Source: Marinomonas spartinae
GTDB lineage: Bacteria > Pseudomonadota > Gammaproteobacteria > Pseudomonadales > Marinomonadaceae
Reading direction: 5' to 3'
DNA: 64,000 bases
Assembly (NCBI RefSeq): GCF_016461715.1
Contig: NZ_JAEMUI010000003.1
Location: 1 to 64,000, forward strand
Under the pieces are notes generated by a model. The model was given only the letters and a program-made list of their open reading frames with translations. It was not told the origin of the DNA and ran no database searches. This document shows, in pieces, positions 23,746 to 34,563 of the stretch. Within the stretch, counting starts at the first letter, position 1; each line of letters opens with the position of its first letter. The position numbers and the translations under genes are program-made.

Positions 23746-24480
23746 ATGCTAACGGCAATAGTAATAGATGATGAGTTCTTGGCCCGTGAAGAGCTGACAG
23801 AGTTGCTTCAAGAGTCCGCAAAAGTGAACGTCGTCGCGCAGGCCAATAATGCCATAGAAGGGCTCAAGTTGATTAATACGTTAAAGCCCGATGCTGTTTT
23901 TTTGGACATTCAAATGCCACAACTCAGTGGCATTGAGCTGATTGGTATGTTGGATCCTGAGACGATGCCTTGTGTGGTGTTTGTCACGGCCTTTGATCAG
24001 TATGCCGTTCGCGCATTTGAAGACAACGCCCTTGATTACTTGCTGAAACCAGTAGACCCGAAACGTTTGGATAAGACTCTACAGCGCCTGTTAAAAGTGA
24101 AGCATAATCAAGAGGCGCCCCATACACAGGCGCAAATTGATGCGCTCACGCCAAAAATACTTCAGCAAGTGCCTTGTCTTGGACACAATCGTATTATGAT
24201 CATTCCACTTCAGGAGATTGAAATGGTTTACAGTGATCTATCGGGGGTTCATGTGCAAACCGCTCATCAGACGGCAAGTAGCCAACTCACGTTAAAGACC
24301 TTGGAAGAAAAAACGGATTTACTGCGCTGTCATCGCCAATATCTTATTAATACGAAGAGCATTAAAGAGATTCAGTTACTGGATAATGGCTTGGCGGAAG
24401 TGGTGACACTCAGTGGGAAACTGGTGCCGGTGAGTCGTCGTTACTTAAAGACTTTGAAGCATATGTTGGGGATTATTTAA
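23746..24480 (+). CDS. btsR: LytTR-family response regulator, BtsR-like
   Basis: A 244-residue response regulator. The receiver domain has acidic pair IDDE, phosphorylation site Asp54 (AVFLDIQMP), and the switch residues in FVTAFDQYAVRAFE and DYLLKPVD. The C-terminal LytTR DNA-binding domain reads RIMIIPLQEIEMVYSDLSGV, LLRCHRQYLINTKSI and LVPVSRRYLKTL. It forms a pair with the kinase upstream and probably controls the carrier gene at 24695 across a 214-bp gap. The ATG at 23746 is preferred to a GTG two codons earlier. Confidence 0.85.
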   Translation: MLTAIVIDDEFLAREELTELLQESAKVNVVAQANNAIEGLKLINTLKPDAVFLDIQMPQLSGIELIGMLDPETMPCVVFVTAFDQYAVRAFEDNALDYLLKPVDPKRLDKTLQRLLKVKHNQEAPHTQAQIDALTPKILQQVPCLGHNRIMIIPLQEIEMVYSDLSGVHVQTAHQTASSQLTLKTLEEKTDLLRCHRQYLINTKSIKEIQLLDNGLAEVVTLSGKLVPVSRRYLKTLKHMLGII

Positions 24481-24694
24481 CGATGGTGACACCTTTGGAA
24501 GGAATGTGTACCCCTCGTCATCTTCATGGCATTTTACTGACTTTTTAAGTTTGTCCCACTCCGCTCAATTTTTCCTATGACCGCTTAGCTTAGTATCTTG
24601 CCACTGGGCAAAAGCTCTGGTGATTCTTTATAAAAGCCGATTTATCTTTGCCGTTGCAACTATAAAAACAATTATGCAATAGGAAGATAATAAA

Positions 24695-26185
24695 ATGATG
24701 ATGTTTCTATTTTGTGTAGCTGCGCTAATCGCGGGTTACTTCATTTACGGGGCTTTTGTCGAAAAAGTCTTCGGTATCAAAGAGAATCGTACGACACCTG
24801 CGTTTTCTAAGCGTGATGGTGTGGATTACGTTCCCATGTCGAACAAGAAAGTGTACCTCGTACAGTTATTAAACATTGCTGGTGTTGGCCCTATTTTCGG
24901 TCCCATTATGGGGGCGCTATATGGTCCTGCTGCCATGCTCTGGATTGTCTTTGGGTGTATTTTCGCTGGTGCTGTTCACGATTACTTTTCGGGGATGCTG
25001 TCTATTCGTAATGGTGGGGCATCGGTTCCTTCTATCACGGGGCGCTATCTTGGCAAAGGCGCCAAACACTTTATGAATGTGTTCGCTGTGGTGTTGTTAT
25101 TATTGGTTGGTGTGGTGTTTGTATCCGCCCCTGCCAGTATGATCACCAATTTGGTGAACCATCAAACCAGCGCAACATTGTCCATGGGAACCATGGTAGC
25201 CGTCATTTTTGCTTACTATATTTTGGCGACTATTGTTCCTATCGATAAAATCATTGGGCGCTTGTATCCATTGTTTGGGGCGCTACTGATTTTTATGTCG
25301 GTTGGACTGATCGGTGCGATTGCGTTTTCGTCCCATCATGCGCTGTTAGCGAACTACTCGTTTAGCGATATGTTCACCAATATGAACCCAAATCATTTAC
25401 CTCTATGGCCCGCTCTATTTATCACCATTGCTTGTGGGGCGGTATCGGGCTTTCATGCCACGCAATCACCTTTGATGGCACGGTGTTTGGAAAATGAGAA
25501 GAATGGTCGATTTGTCTTCTTCGGCGCCATGATAGGTGAAGGGGTGATCGCTTTGATCTGGTGTGCGATTGCGTTGTCCTTCTTTGGTTCAATGGGATCA
25601 TTAGGAGCCGCCGTTGCCCATGGTGGACCGGGTAATGTGGTTTATACTGCGTCCTTCGGCTTGCTTGGTACGTTCGGCGGCATCCTTGCCTTTTTGGGTG
25701 TGGTTATTTTGCCGATTACCTCTGGCGATACGGCATTTCGCTCTAGCCGTCTGATTTTGGCGGAATACTTTAGCATGGAGCAAAAAACACTGAAAAACCG
25801 CTTATTTATGTCTGTGCCGCTGTTTATTATTGGTGGCATTCTGACACAGGTGGATTTTGCTGTGATTTGGCGCTACTTCGGCTTTGCCAACCAAATGACG
25901 GCGGTAATGATGTTATGGACCGCCTCTGCCTACTTGCTTCGTTTCAATAAGCTACACTGGATCTCTACGATTCCAGCGATGTTTATGACGGCGGTTTGTA
26001 CCACCTTTATACTCAATAACAGTACATTAGGCTTTGGCTTATCTATGTCTGTATCCACTGCGATTGGTATTGCTGTGACCTTATTTGTGACTGGTTATGT
26101 GATCAAAATCTCCAAAGGGAAAGGGGATCCAGCTCTTGATCAGGTTGAAGAAGACAAACTAAACACGGTGCCGAAAACTGTGTGA
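24695..26185 (+). CDS. CstA-family carbon starvation/pyruvate carrier, short form
   Basis: A 496-residue inner-membrane carrier with about thirteen hydrophobic segments. CstA-type signatures are LLNIAGVGPIFGPIMGALYG, HDYFSGMLSIRNGG and SGFHATQSPLMARCLE. E. coli CstA and BtsT, which take up peptides/pyruvate, are ~700 residues; this short form lacks a long part of that sequence but keeps the core. The position after a BtsSR-like system suggests pyruvate uptake induced by its substrate. The RBS is GGAAG, 8 bp before the ATG. A strong terminator follows at 26231. Confidence 0.85.
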   Translation: MMMFLFCVAALIAGYFIYGAFVEKVFGIKENRTTPAFSKRDGVDYVPMSNKKVYLVQLLNIAGVGPIFGPIMGALYGPAAMLWIVFGCIFAGAVHDYFSGMLSIRNGGASVPSITGRYLGKGAKHFMNVFAVVLLLLVGVVFVSAPASMITNLVNHQTSATLSMGTMVAVIFAYYILATIVPIDKIIGRLYPLFGALLIFMSVGLIGAIAFSSHHALLANYSFSDMFTNMNPNHLPLWPALFITIACGAVSGFHATQSPLMARCLENEKNGRFVFFGAMIGEGVIALIWCAIALSFFGSMGSLGAAVAHGGPGNVVYTASFGLLGTFGGILAFLGVVILPITSGDTAFRSSRLILAEYFSMEQKTLKNRLFMSVPLFIIGGILTQVDFAVIWRYFGFANQMTAVMMLWTASAYLLRFNKLHWISTIPAMFMTAVCTTFILNNSTLGFGLSMSVSTAIGIAVTLFVTGYVIKISKGKGDPALDQVEEDKLNTVPKTV

Positions 26186-26230
26186 GTAGTGAGTAAAACG
26201 GACAAGCATTTCGCTCCACCTTGATAAAAA

Positions 26231-26265
26231 AGCCGATTGATAAAGACCTCAATCGGCTTTTTTTA
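26231..26265 (+). terminator. intrinsic terminator after the CstA-family gene
   Basis: A perfect 10-bp stem AGCCGATTGA/TCAATCGGCT with an 8-base loop is followed by seven T. It ends the CstA-family transcript. Confidence 0.9.
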
Positions 26266-26352
26266 TAGGAATCTTTGGCGAGCTGAAAACACTAAAAATG
26301 CGCCATCTTGGGGCTTTTTTAGGCAGAAGGAATATCATTGCACGGGAATGGT

Positions 26353-27186
26353 TCAGTAATAACGAATTCGTTGTTGATAGGTGCCGCGTGATATACGATT
26401 CAAATAATCCAATGGTGTGGTGCTGACAAGCTTTTTAAACTCGCTAAGAAAGTGCGATTGATCATAAAACCCTAAGTCGCAGGCCAAATCAGAGAAAACC
26501 AATTCATTGTTGTTATGGATATCACACACTGCCGATTGGCAACGAATGATACGGCTGAATGTTTTGGGAGACACTCCGAGATCGTCGCGAAACTGTCTTT
26601 GTATGGTTCGCGTTGTGTAACCTGTTAGGGTTTCCAAGTCTTGAATCCGAATATTGCCTTTTTTCTTATAGATGTCCTGAACCACTTGAAGGGTGAGTGA
26701 GGAAGGCTGTCTTATCTGCTTGCCCAATAAAAATTCGTTAAAAATGGCGACCTGTTTGGCAAAGCTAGGTTGGCTAACAATTTTCTCGAAAGCCTCGTAA
26801 CTGTTGGGGATCGTCTCTAAAAAGTCAAACTCTTGATCGATTAAATCCCCTGTGGCGACATTAACAAAATCCGGTATGACGCCTCTTGCAAACCGCACTC
26901 CGAAATAACGATGTTGACTGATAAGTTGGGTGTTACGAGCTTCCAGTGGCGTACCGCAAATCATGCCCCGTGGCTTATATTCATCACAGTCAAATACCAC
27001 ATCAACACAACCATCAGGAATGGCAAAGTTAAGTTTGCATTCCTGTTTCAGTTCAAAACTGTAATAGTGGGATATGGCAGGGTTTGACGAAGGGTAAAGA
27101 GAGAATTGCTGAGCAGAATTAAGAACAAACCAAGGCTGTTCTGAGCGAATATCGAACATCGGCATAACTCTGGATGATATTGACAT
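26353..27186 (-). CDS. AraC-family regulator of catabolic module copy 1
   Basis: A 277-residue AraC/XylS regulator. The N-terminal domain (NPAISHYYSFEL, FAIPDGCVDVVFDCD, HRYFGVRFARGVIPDF) is a DUF6597-like sensing domain. The C-terminal double HTH reads LTGYTTRTIQRQFRDDLGVS and SDLACDLGFYDQSHFLSEFK. The start is set by alignment with the paralogue at 42849-43682, which gives an identical 19-residue spacing to the IRS-x-QPW motif; 11 more residues are open upstream. It is divergent from the ornithine-cyclodeaminase-like gene and probably activates it through the conserved 49-bp block in between. Confidence 0.85.
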   Translation of the reverse strand: MSISSRVMPMFDIRSEQPWFVLNSAQQFSLYPSSNPAISHYYSFELKQECKLNFAIPDGCVDVVFDCDEYKPRGMICGTPLEARNTQLISQHRYFGVRFARGVIPDFVNVATGDLIDQEFDFLETIPNSYEAFEKIVSQPSFAKQVAIFNEFLLGKQIRQPSSLTLQVVQDIYKKKGNIRIQDLETLTGYTTRTIQRQFRDDLGVSPKTFSRIIRCQSAVCDIHNNNELVFSDLACDLGFYDQSHFLSEFKKLVSTTPLDYLNRISRGTYQQRIRYY

Positions 27187-27332
27187 AGCATGGCTCTGCT
27201 TGAATGAAGGATGAATCAAAAGTCAGCCCATAAGCTGCTTTTACTTTCTCATTAGGTACTCAAAGTACAAAGTACCGGAATAATCATGCAAAAATTATAC
27301 CGTTACTTTTGGTTCGTTGGGTGAACATGATT

Positions 27333-27381
27333 CATGTCGGAAAATTCCAATACGCAGCCATTCGACAGGACTAGGATCAAA
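27333..27381 (+). promoter_or_regulatory. conserved 49-bp regulatory block, module copy 1
   Basis: CATGTCGGAAAATTCCAATA followed by CGC, and then after 13 bases GACTAGGATCAAA, appears here and, with the same total length of 49 bp and same orientation to the downstream operon, in the other divergent region at 42720-42768. The surrounding gap 27187-27513 otherwise holds an inverted repeat GGTACT/AGTACC at 27257-27278 and no gene. Shared sequence amid diverged DNA suggests a binding site for the paired AraC regulators. Confidence 0.65.
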
Positions 27382-27513
27382 GGCAATCGTTGCTAAGCCA
27401 TTTGCATCAAGAGCTACTTAGCCACTGGTGTTGAAGCAAGATAAAGGGGTTTATTTTGTCCGGTTTAGGAGCGTAAAAACAAAAACTATTCATTTTTATT
27501 ATTAGGTATTGCT

Positions 27514-28653
27514 ATGTCTGAGAACACAACTATCGATTTTATTTATCTATCAGAGCAGGACATGATTCGTGCCGGTGTTACCGATATGCCCAAATGTGTC
27601 GACACCATGGAAGAAATGTTTGTGCTTTTGCATAAAGGCGATTATCGCATGGCAGGTTCTAATAGTGATTCCCATGGTGCTTTGATTACGTTTCCTGAAG
27701 AGTCTCCTTTTCCAACCATGCCGAAACCCACAGCAGATCGACGCTTAATGGCCATGCCTGCTTATTTAGGTGGGGATTTTCAGACCTGTGGCGTGAAGTG
27801 GTATGGCTCTAACATCGCCAACCGTGAGAAGGGGCTACCTCGCTCTATATTGATGTTAACGCTAAGCGATATTGAGACCGCCGCACCTTTGGCTTATATG
27901 TCGGCCAATTTATTGTCTGCTTACCGCACGGGAGCGATCCCTGGCGTGGGGGCGCGTCATTTAGCTCGTAAAGATGCAAAAGTGATTGGTCTGCTTGGCC
28001 CAGGTGTGATGGGGAAAACCACCGTTTCTGCCTTTATGGCGGCCTGTCATCACATTGATACCATTAAGATTAAAGGCCGTGGTCAAAAGAGTTTGGATGA
28101 TTTCATTGGGTGGGTGAAGGAAACCTTTCCACAAATTACCAATATCCAAGTGGTCGATAGTATTGAAGATGTGGTACGAGGATCAGATCTTGTCACTTAT
28201 TGTAACTCTGGAGAGACAGGGGATCCAACGACTTACCCTATCGTCAAACGTGAATGGGTGAAACCAGGGGCATTTTTAGCCATGCCAGCAAGCTGTTCTT
28301 TAGATGAGGGAATGGAAGGTCCTGGTGTGCGTAAGGTGTTGGATAATACCCGCTTATACGAGGCATGGTTTGAAGAATTACCGAAACCTGCCCATAACTG
28401 TGTTCCGCTAGTGGGTGTGCGTTTTATGGATATGATCGCCGACGGCCAACTTGATAAAGCGGAGCTGGAAGACATTGGCAAAATCGTAGCAAATGAAGCG
28501 CCAGGTCGCCAAAACGACGAAGAGATCATCATTATGTCTGTTGGTGGTATGCCAGTAGAAGACATTGCTTGGGCAACCGTGATTTACCGCAATGCAATAG
28601 AGAAAGGTATTGGTGTCAAATTGAACCTTTGGGAAACCCCAGTACTGAAATAA
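27514..28653 (+). CDS. ornithine cyclodeaminase/mu-crystallin family enzyme, copy 1
   Basis: A 379-residue cytosolic NAD(P)-dependent enzyme of the ornithine cyclodeaminase/mu-crystallin family. Seen features: MFVLLHKGDYRMAG, an FxTCGVKWYGSN substrate-site segment, ANLLSAYRTGAIPGVGARHL, Rossmann loop GLLGPGVMGKT, and VTYCNSGETGD. Family members act as cyclodeaminases, imine reductases or amino-acid dehydrogenases. Databases label some relatives as a tyramine oxidase subunit; I cannot confirm that function. It is the first gene of an operon with RidA and an FAD oxidoreductase, a combination that fits oxidation of an amine or amino acid with imine handling. A close paralogue is at 41538-42677. 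Confidence 0.8.
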   Translation: MSENTTIDFIYLSEQDMIRAGVTDMPKCVDTMEEMFVLLHKGDYRMAGSNSDSHGALITFPEESPFPTMPKPTADRRLMAMPAYLGGDFQTCGVKWYGSNIANREKGLPRSILMLTLSDIETAAPLAYMSANLLSAYRTGAIPGVGARHLARKDAKVIGLLGPGVMGKTTVSAFMAACHHIDTIKIKGRGQKSLDDFIGWVKETFPQITNIQVVDSIEDVVRGSDLVTYCNSGETGDPTTYPIVKREWVKPGAFLAMPASCSLDEGMEGPGVRKVLDNTRLYEAWFEELPKPAHNCVPLVGVRFMDMIADGQLDKAELEDIGKIVANEAPGRQNDEEIIIMSVGGMPVEDIAWATVIYRNAIEKGIGVKLNLWETPVLK

Positions 28654-28798
28654 CAGCATAAATACTGAAGTAGCAGCATAAATACTGAAATAACAACAAT
28701 CACAGAGTGAGACTGATGACAAACTTCGATCAGTCTCGCTCTCATTGAATCATTAACGATACAGCTTTTAAACATTATTATTTTATAGGGTGAATATC

Positions 28799-29218
28799 AT
28801 GACTACCATTATCAAGGCAAAAACGGGTTCCATTTTTGAAGAGAAAGGCAGCTATTCTCGTGTTGTTTCTGTCGATAACTGGATTTATGTTTCTAATACG
28901 GCAGGCCGTAACCCAGAGACAAAAGAAATCCCAGACGATGTGATTGAACAAGCTAAACAAGTCTTCAGTAATATTGAGAAAGCTCTTAAGGCAGTCGATT
29001 CTTGTTTAGAAGATGTTATGGTGTCACGTGTGTTCATCCAAGACCCAGCAGACACACCAGCGGTGATGGAATTTATTGGTACTAAGTTTAAAGGGGTTAA
29101 CCCAGCGACGACGGTTACCTGTCCTCCTTTAGGGTCCACTGTTTATAAAGTGGAATTAGAAGTCACGGCTTATCGTGGGGCTTCGAAAGTCAAAGTGCAA
29201 GAAATCACGATTGCTTAA
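28799..29218 (+). CDS. RidA-family imine deaminase, copy 1
   Basis: A 139-residue RidA/YjgF/UK114-family protein. It includes the family segments SYSRVVSVDNWIYVSNTAGR, NIEKALKAVDSCLEDVMVSR and VNPATTVTCPPLGSTVYKVE. The Arg of the deaminating type is not clearly in place: the C-terminal region reads PATTVTCPPL where many RidA proteins have RxxV/P. RidA proteins hydrolyse reactive enamine/imine intermediates, in keeping with the flanking OCD-like and flavin amine-oxidising enzymes. The ATG is preceded by AGGGTGA; a GTG three codons earlier is open. The paralogue is at 41015-41434. Confidence 0.8.
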   Translation: MTTIIKAKTGSIFEEKGSYSRVVSVDNWIYVSNTAGRNPETKEIPDDVIEQAKQVFSNIEKALKAVDSCLEDVMVSRVFIQDPADTPAVMEFIGTKFKGVNPATTVTCPPLGSTVYKVELEVTAYRGASKVKVQEITIA

Positions 29219-29294
29219 TTATTCGGTTTTTTAAAATTCTAAGAGGGAGTTTTCATTATTGTGAAAACACCCTTTCATTCCTAGGGAATTTGTT

Positions 29295-30587
29295 ATGACA
29301 AAAACACTCGATGCGGTACAAACGCAAGATCAGTTACCAGAGTCAACGACTGTTGTGGTGATTGGTGGTGGTATTGTTGGCGTGACAGCTGCACTAACCT
29401 TAGCTGAGCGCAATATTCCTGTTGTTTTGTTAGAAAAAGGCCATATCGGAGGAGAGCAATCTTCACGAAACTTGGGTTGGATTCGGAAAACCAACCGTCA
29501 CTCAGAGGATGTGCCTCTGGCGGCCGCAGCCGATCGACTCTGGGCACAAATGCCCGAGAGAATTGGTCATGATGCAGGCTATAAACAAGCTGGCATTATG
29601 TTTTTAGCAAAAACAGAAGAGCAACTGGCAGCAAGTGAAGGCTGGTTGAAGTCTGTTCAAGCTCTGGATTTGGACTCACATTTGTTGAGCAAACAAGAAA
29701 TTGATCAAAAAGTGCCAGGTGGAAAGGGCGATTGGGTGGGAGGAATCTATACACCCTCTGACGGTCGCGCAGAGCCTGCTGTCGCAACCGCAGCCATGGC
29801 GAAAAAAGCCATTGAGCTGGGGGCAATAATGGTACAAAACTGTGCCGTTCGCACTTTATCCATGTCTGGGGGCAAGGTCTCAGGTGTGGTGACAGAACAA
29901 GGAGAAATTCGTTGTGAACGAGTGTTGCTGGCGGGGGGCGCGTGGTCAAGACGCTTCTTAGGCAACTTGGGGGTGTCTTTATATACCTTGCCATTAATAT
30001 GTTCAGTGATGCGAACCAAGCCAATGGAAGGGCCGACTGATATTGCCGTTGGCGGTCCAGATTTCTCTTTTAGGAAACATCAAGGCGGTGGTTTTATTGT
30101 CACCCAGCGTGGGGCGTTAGATGCCAAACTCACTTTAGATCATTTATTGATTGGCCGACGCTACCTATCCCAACTACGCACTCAAGGTGGTTTTTTGCGT
30201 GTGTCGATGGGCCGTGAGTTTTTTAAAGATTTAGCCTTGGCACGGCGCTGGAACGGTAAGCAAGTGACGCCTTTTGAAAAAATCCGCACTATGGACCCAC
30301 AAGCCAATCCAGCTTTGAACAATGAGGCCATAACCAACTTGAGAAAGGCTTGGCCGATGTTCGAAGCGGCTGAGTTAGAAGAGGCCTGGGCTGGGGTGAT
30401 CGATATTACACCTGACTCAAGTCCGGTGATTGATCATGTGAAAAGCATCCCAGGTTTAACCGTTGCGACGGGCTTCTCCGGCCATGGTTTTGGAACGGGA
30501 CCTGCAGCGGGGCAATTAGCGGCGGATCTTGTCTCCAACCACGAGCCGATTGTTAATCCTGCTCCTTATCGATTTGATCGCTTCTAA
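29295..30587 (+). CDS. DadA-like FAD-dependent amine/amino-acid oxidoreductase, copy 1
   Basis: A 430-residue FAD oxidoreductase of the DAO superfamily. The N-terminal dinucleotide-binding motif is VVVIGGGIVGVTAALTLAER with the acidic end VVLLEKG. GEQSSRNLGWIRKTNRH is a family-like cofactor/substrate loop, and the C terminus contains GVIDITPDSSPVIDHV and TGFSGHGFGTGPAAG for flavin binding. No membrane anchor is seen. It would oxidise a D-amino acid or secondary amine to the imine; RidA and the OCD-like enzyme upstream would process the product. The substrate is unknown. The operon ends at a strong terminator at 30606. The paralogue is at 39662-40954. Confidence 0.8.
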   Translation: MTKTLDAVQTQDQLPESTTVVVIGGGIVGVTAALTLAERNIPVVLLEKGHIGGEQSSRNLGWIRKTNRHSEDVPLAAAADRLWAQMPERIGHDAGYKQAGIMFLAKTEEQLAASEGWLKSVQALDLDSHLLSKQEIDQKVPGGKGDWVGGIYTPSDGRAEPAVATAAMAKKAIELGAIMVQNCAVRTLSMSGGKVSGVVTEQGEIRCERVLLAGGAWSRRFLGNLGVSLYTLPLICSVMRTKPMEGPTDIAVGGPDFSFRKHQGGGFIVTQRGALDAKLTLDHLLIGRRYLSQLRTQGGFLRVSMGREFFKDLALARRWNGKQVTPFEKIRTMDPQANPALNNEAITNLRKAWPMFEAAELEEAWAGVIDITPDSSPVIDHVKSIPGLTVATGFSGHGFGTGPAAGQLAADLVSNHEPIVNPAPYRFDRF

Positions 30588-30605
30588 GGGCTTGTCTCTC
30601 AAAAA

Positions 30606-30640
30606 ATACCGACACATTTTGTGTGTCGGTATTTTTTTTC
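30606..30640 (+). terminator. intrinsic terminator of catabolic module copy 1
   Basis: Stem ATACCGACACA/TGTGTCGGTAT with a 5-base loop followed by a run of T. It is preceded by a run of A, so it may work in both directions. Confidence 0.85.
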
Positions 30641-30701
30641 GCTAGATTCCAGTGTATAAGGAGAAACTTGGATATCAATTATTATCATATGGACCGTGAG
30701 T

Positions 30702-31196
30702 ATGAATCATTTAAGAGTTATCAAAGTTATTTTAGTGGCTTGTGTTGCCTTGTTTGCAGGATTGGTTGCTTTTAATAATATCGTGGATTATGGATCCAAT
30801 TATGCGTTTGTGCAGCATGTATTAACCATGGATTCTATTTTCAATAATAATCCGCTGATCTATCGTTCTATTCAGGCACCTTTTCTACACCACGCTTTTT
30901 ATTGGCTGATTATCTTTACCGAAGCCATGGTAGGAATATTGTGTGCGCTGGGTGTGTGGCAAATGTGGCACAGCCGACTGGCAGACAACAGGACCTTTAA
31001 TCGAGCCAAAAAATGGGCCAATATTGGCTTAGCGCTTGGGGTGTTACTTTGGTTTACTGGATTTATGACCATTGGCGCAGAGTGGTTTTTAATGTGGCAG
31101 TCTAAAATTTGGAACGGGCAATCCTCGGCATTTCGTTTTATCGTGGTACTCTTTCTCGTCTTGATCTTTATTAATCAAGAGGAAAAAACGTATTAG
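30702..31196 (+). CDS. DUF2165 family membrane protein
   Basis: A ~164-residue integral membrane protein with four hydrophobic helices. The pattern FNNIVDYGSNYAFVQHVLTM near residues 25-45 and the helix containing WFTGFMTIGAEWFLMWQS are typical of DUF2165. The function of the family is not known. The gene is single, flanked by terminators or spacers, and lies just after the catabolic module; it may have travelled with it, but nothing ties it to that pathway. The start is ATG 30702 or GTG 30696. Confidence 0.75.
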   Translation: MNHLRVIKVILVACVALFAGLVAFNNIVDYGSNYAFVQHVLTMDSIFNNNPLIYRSIQAPFLHHAFYWLIIFTEAMVGILCALGVWQMWHSRLADNRTFNRAKKWANIGLALGVLLWFTGFMTIGAEWFLMWQSKIWNGQSSAFRFIVVLFLVLIFINQEEKTY

Positions 31197-31303
31197 AAGC
31201 GCTTTATTCGTTCTACTTCGTTTTTCTCGCGTTTTATATTGAGTACACGATGTTTATATTTGTGTGCTCAATCCTCTGTATTTCTTTTATCTTCTTATTC
31301 TAT

Positions 31304-31912
31304 TCAGGCAAGAGGGTGTTTGATTACCATCATCTCAAGCATTTGTTCTGCCATTTCGGTGACGTTTTCTTCATCAACATAGATACCATCAATTAAGAAT
31401 CTGGCAAGGCCGTGTAGGCTCGCCCAGGTGGCTTGTCCTACCCTAAGCGGTGTATTACTGCTGGTCAAAACACCATTTTTTTGTAGGGCTTCCACCCAGT
31501 CTATCCAGCATTTAAAAGCCTGGCGTGATGCTAGCTTTAAGTCGTCATTAGGTGTGCCTGTTTGCCACAAGGTGCGGCCATACATAAGGTCATAGAGTTC
31601 ACTTTGTTGTTGGGCAAAGTGAATGTATAAAAAGACATACTTTTTAAAGGTTTCTTCGCTATGGTCTTGCTGTTCAATCAGCTGTCTAAGCTGTTTTGTT
31701 TGCTGCTCAAAACCATTGGCTGCAATGGCACAGAGTAAAGCATTTTTATCTTTGAAATGGTGATAGGGGGCGGTGCGAGACACGCCAACGATGTCTGCTA
31801 ACTTACGCATCGATAAGGCATTGGCCCCTTCTTTATGAAGCAGGTCGCTAGCGGCTTGGATTAAGGTGATTTTCAAATCACCATGATGATAGGTTTTTTT
31901 CGTTGTGGTCAT
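31304..31912 (-). CDS. TetR-family repressor
   Basis: A 202-residue TetR regulator. The N-terminal HTH reads LKITLIQAASDLLHKEGANA, LRKLADIVGVSRTAPYHHFK, and the C-terminal WHG-type domain includes ATWASLHGLARFLIDG. It is divergent from the FadH-like gene across 174 bp containing two copies of TTGACAGTGTC. It therefore probably represses itself and the oxidoreductase gene, responding to a ligand such as an acyl or aromatic compound. Confidence 0.85.
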   Translation of the reverse strand: MTTTKKTYHHGDLKITLIQAASDLLHKEGANALSMRKLADIVGVSRTAPYHHFKDKNALLCAIAANGFEQQTKQLRQLIEQQDHSEETFKKYVFLYIHFAQQQSELYDLMYGRTLWQTGTPNDDLKLASRQAFKCWIDWVEALQKNGVLTSSNTPLRVGQATWASLHGLARFLIDGIYVDEENVTEMAEQMLEMMVIKHPLA

Positions 31913-31934
31913 GCTCGGATTAAAGCTGTTTATC

Positions 31935-31974
31935 TTGACAGTGTCAAAATTAAATTCTATCTTGACAGTGTCTA
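31935..31974. promoter_or_regulatory. two TetR operator-like sites
   Basis: TTGACA-G-TGTCAA (31935-31947) is a perfect 13-bp palindrome; TTGACAGTGTCTA (31962-31974) repeats it with two mismatches 27 bp later. The pair lies just upstream of the TetR start. TTGACA within each copy may double as a promoter -35 element. Confidence 0.75.
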
Positions 31975-32074
31975 GATTGTTTTCGGCTTGTTAAGAGACC
32001 TCTATAAGCGAACCCAGTACGAGGTATCGAGCACAGCAGTCGTGTCGTGGTTTGTATAACAATAACATCCTTAA

Positions 32075-34108
<2,034 letters not shown>

Positions 34109-34563
34109 ACACCTAGAGTATAACAGGGGCTTTACTCATGTTTATTTTTTGAGGAATGGAATTGTTTTCGTAAGTCTTATTCCCCAGCTCAGAGCTAATC
34201 TGCTATAGCCGTAATAGATCATTTCTTTTATGGCTATAGCATTGCTTGCTGGGTAAATTTTTCTGAATGCCTTTGTTAACCTGATTTACTTGAAAATTGA
34301 GTGTTATTTCGATATGTCAAATGCTTTATTTTTATTCTTATTTTAGAAGTATGTCCTATTGAATGTTTAATGTTTTTTCTAATTGTTTTCTTATTTTTCC
34401 ATTTTTTTAAAAATAGTGTTTTTTCTTGAGATTTTCTTAAGTTATTCCTTTTTGTTATTTCAATAATGAGTAAAGTCAATTTGTGTTTGGAAGGTGGTTA
34501 AAATAGCATAGCCCGGATTAACCTCATGATTGAGGTGTTTTCAATACCTTGGGGGATGTATGT
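34109..34563. other. AT-rich intergenic stretch with a large inverted repeat
   Basis: No gene is supported. A perfect 10-bp inverted repeat TGCTATAGCC/GGCTATAGCA (34201-34241, 21-base loop) lies ~90 bp after the FadH-like gene; it has no T run and is not a clear terminator. The rest is unusually AT-rich up to the hydroxylase start. Confidence 0.5.
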
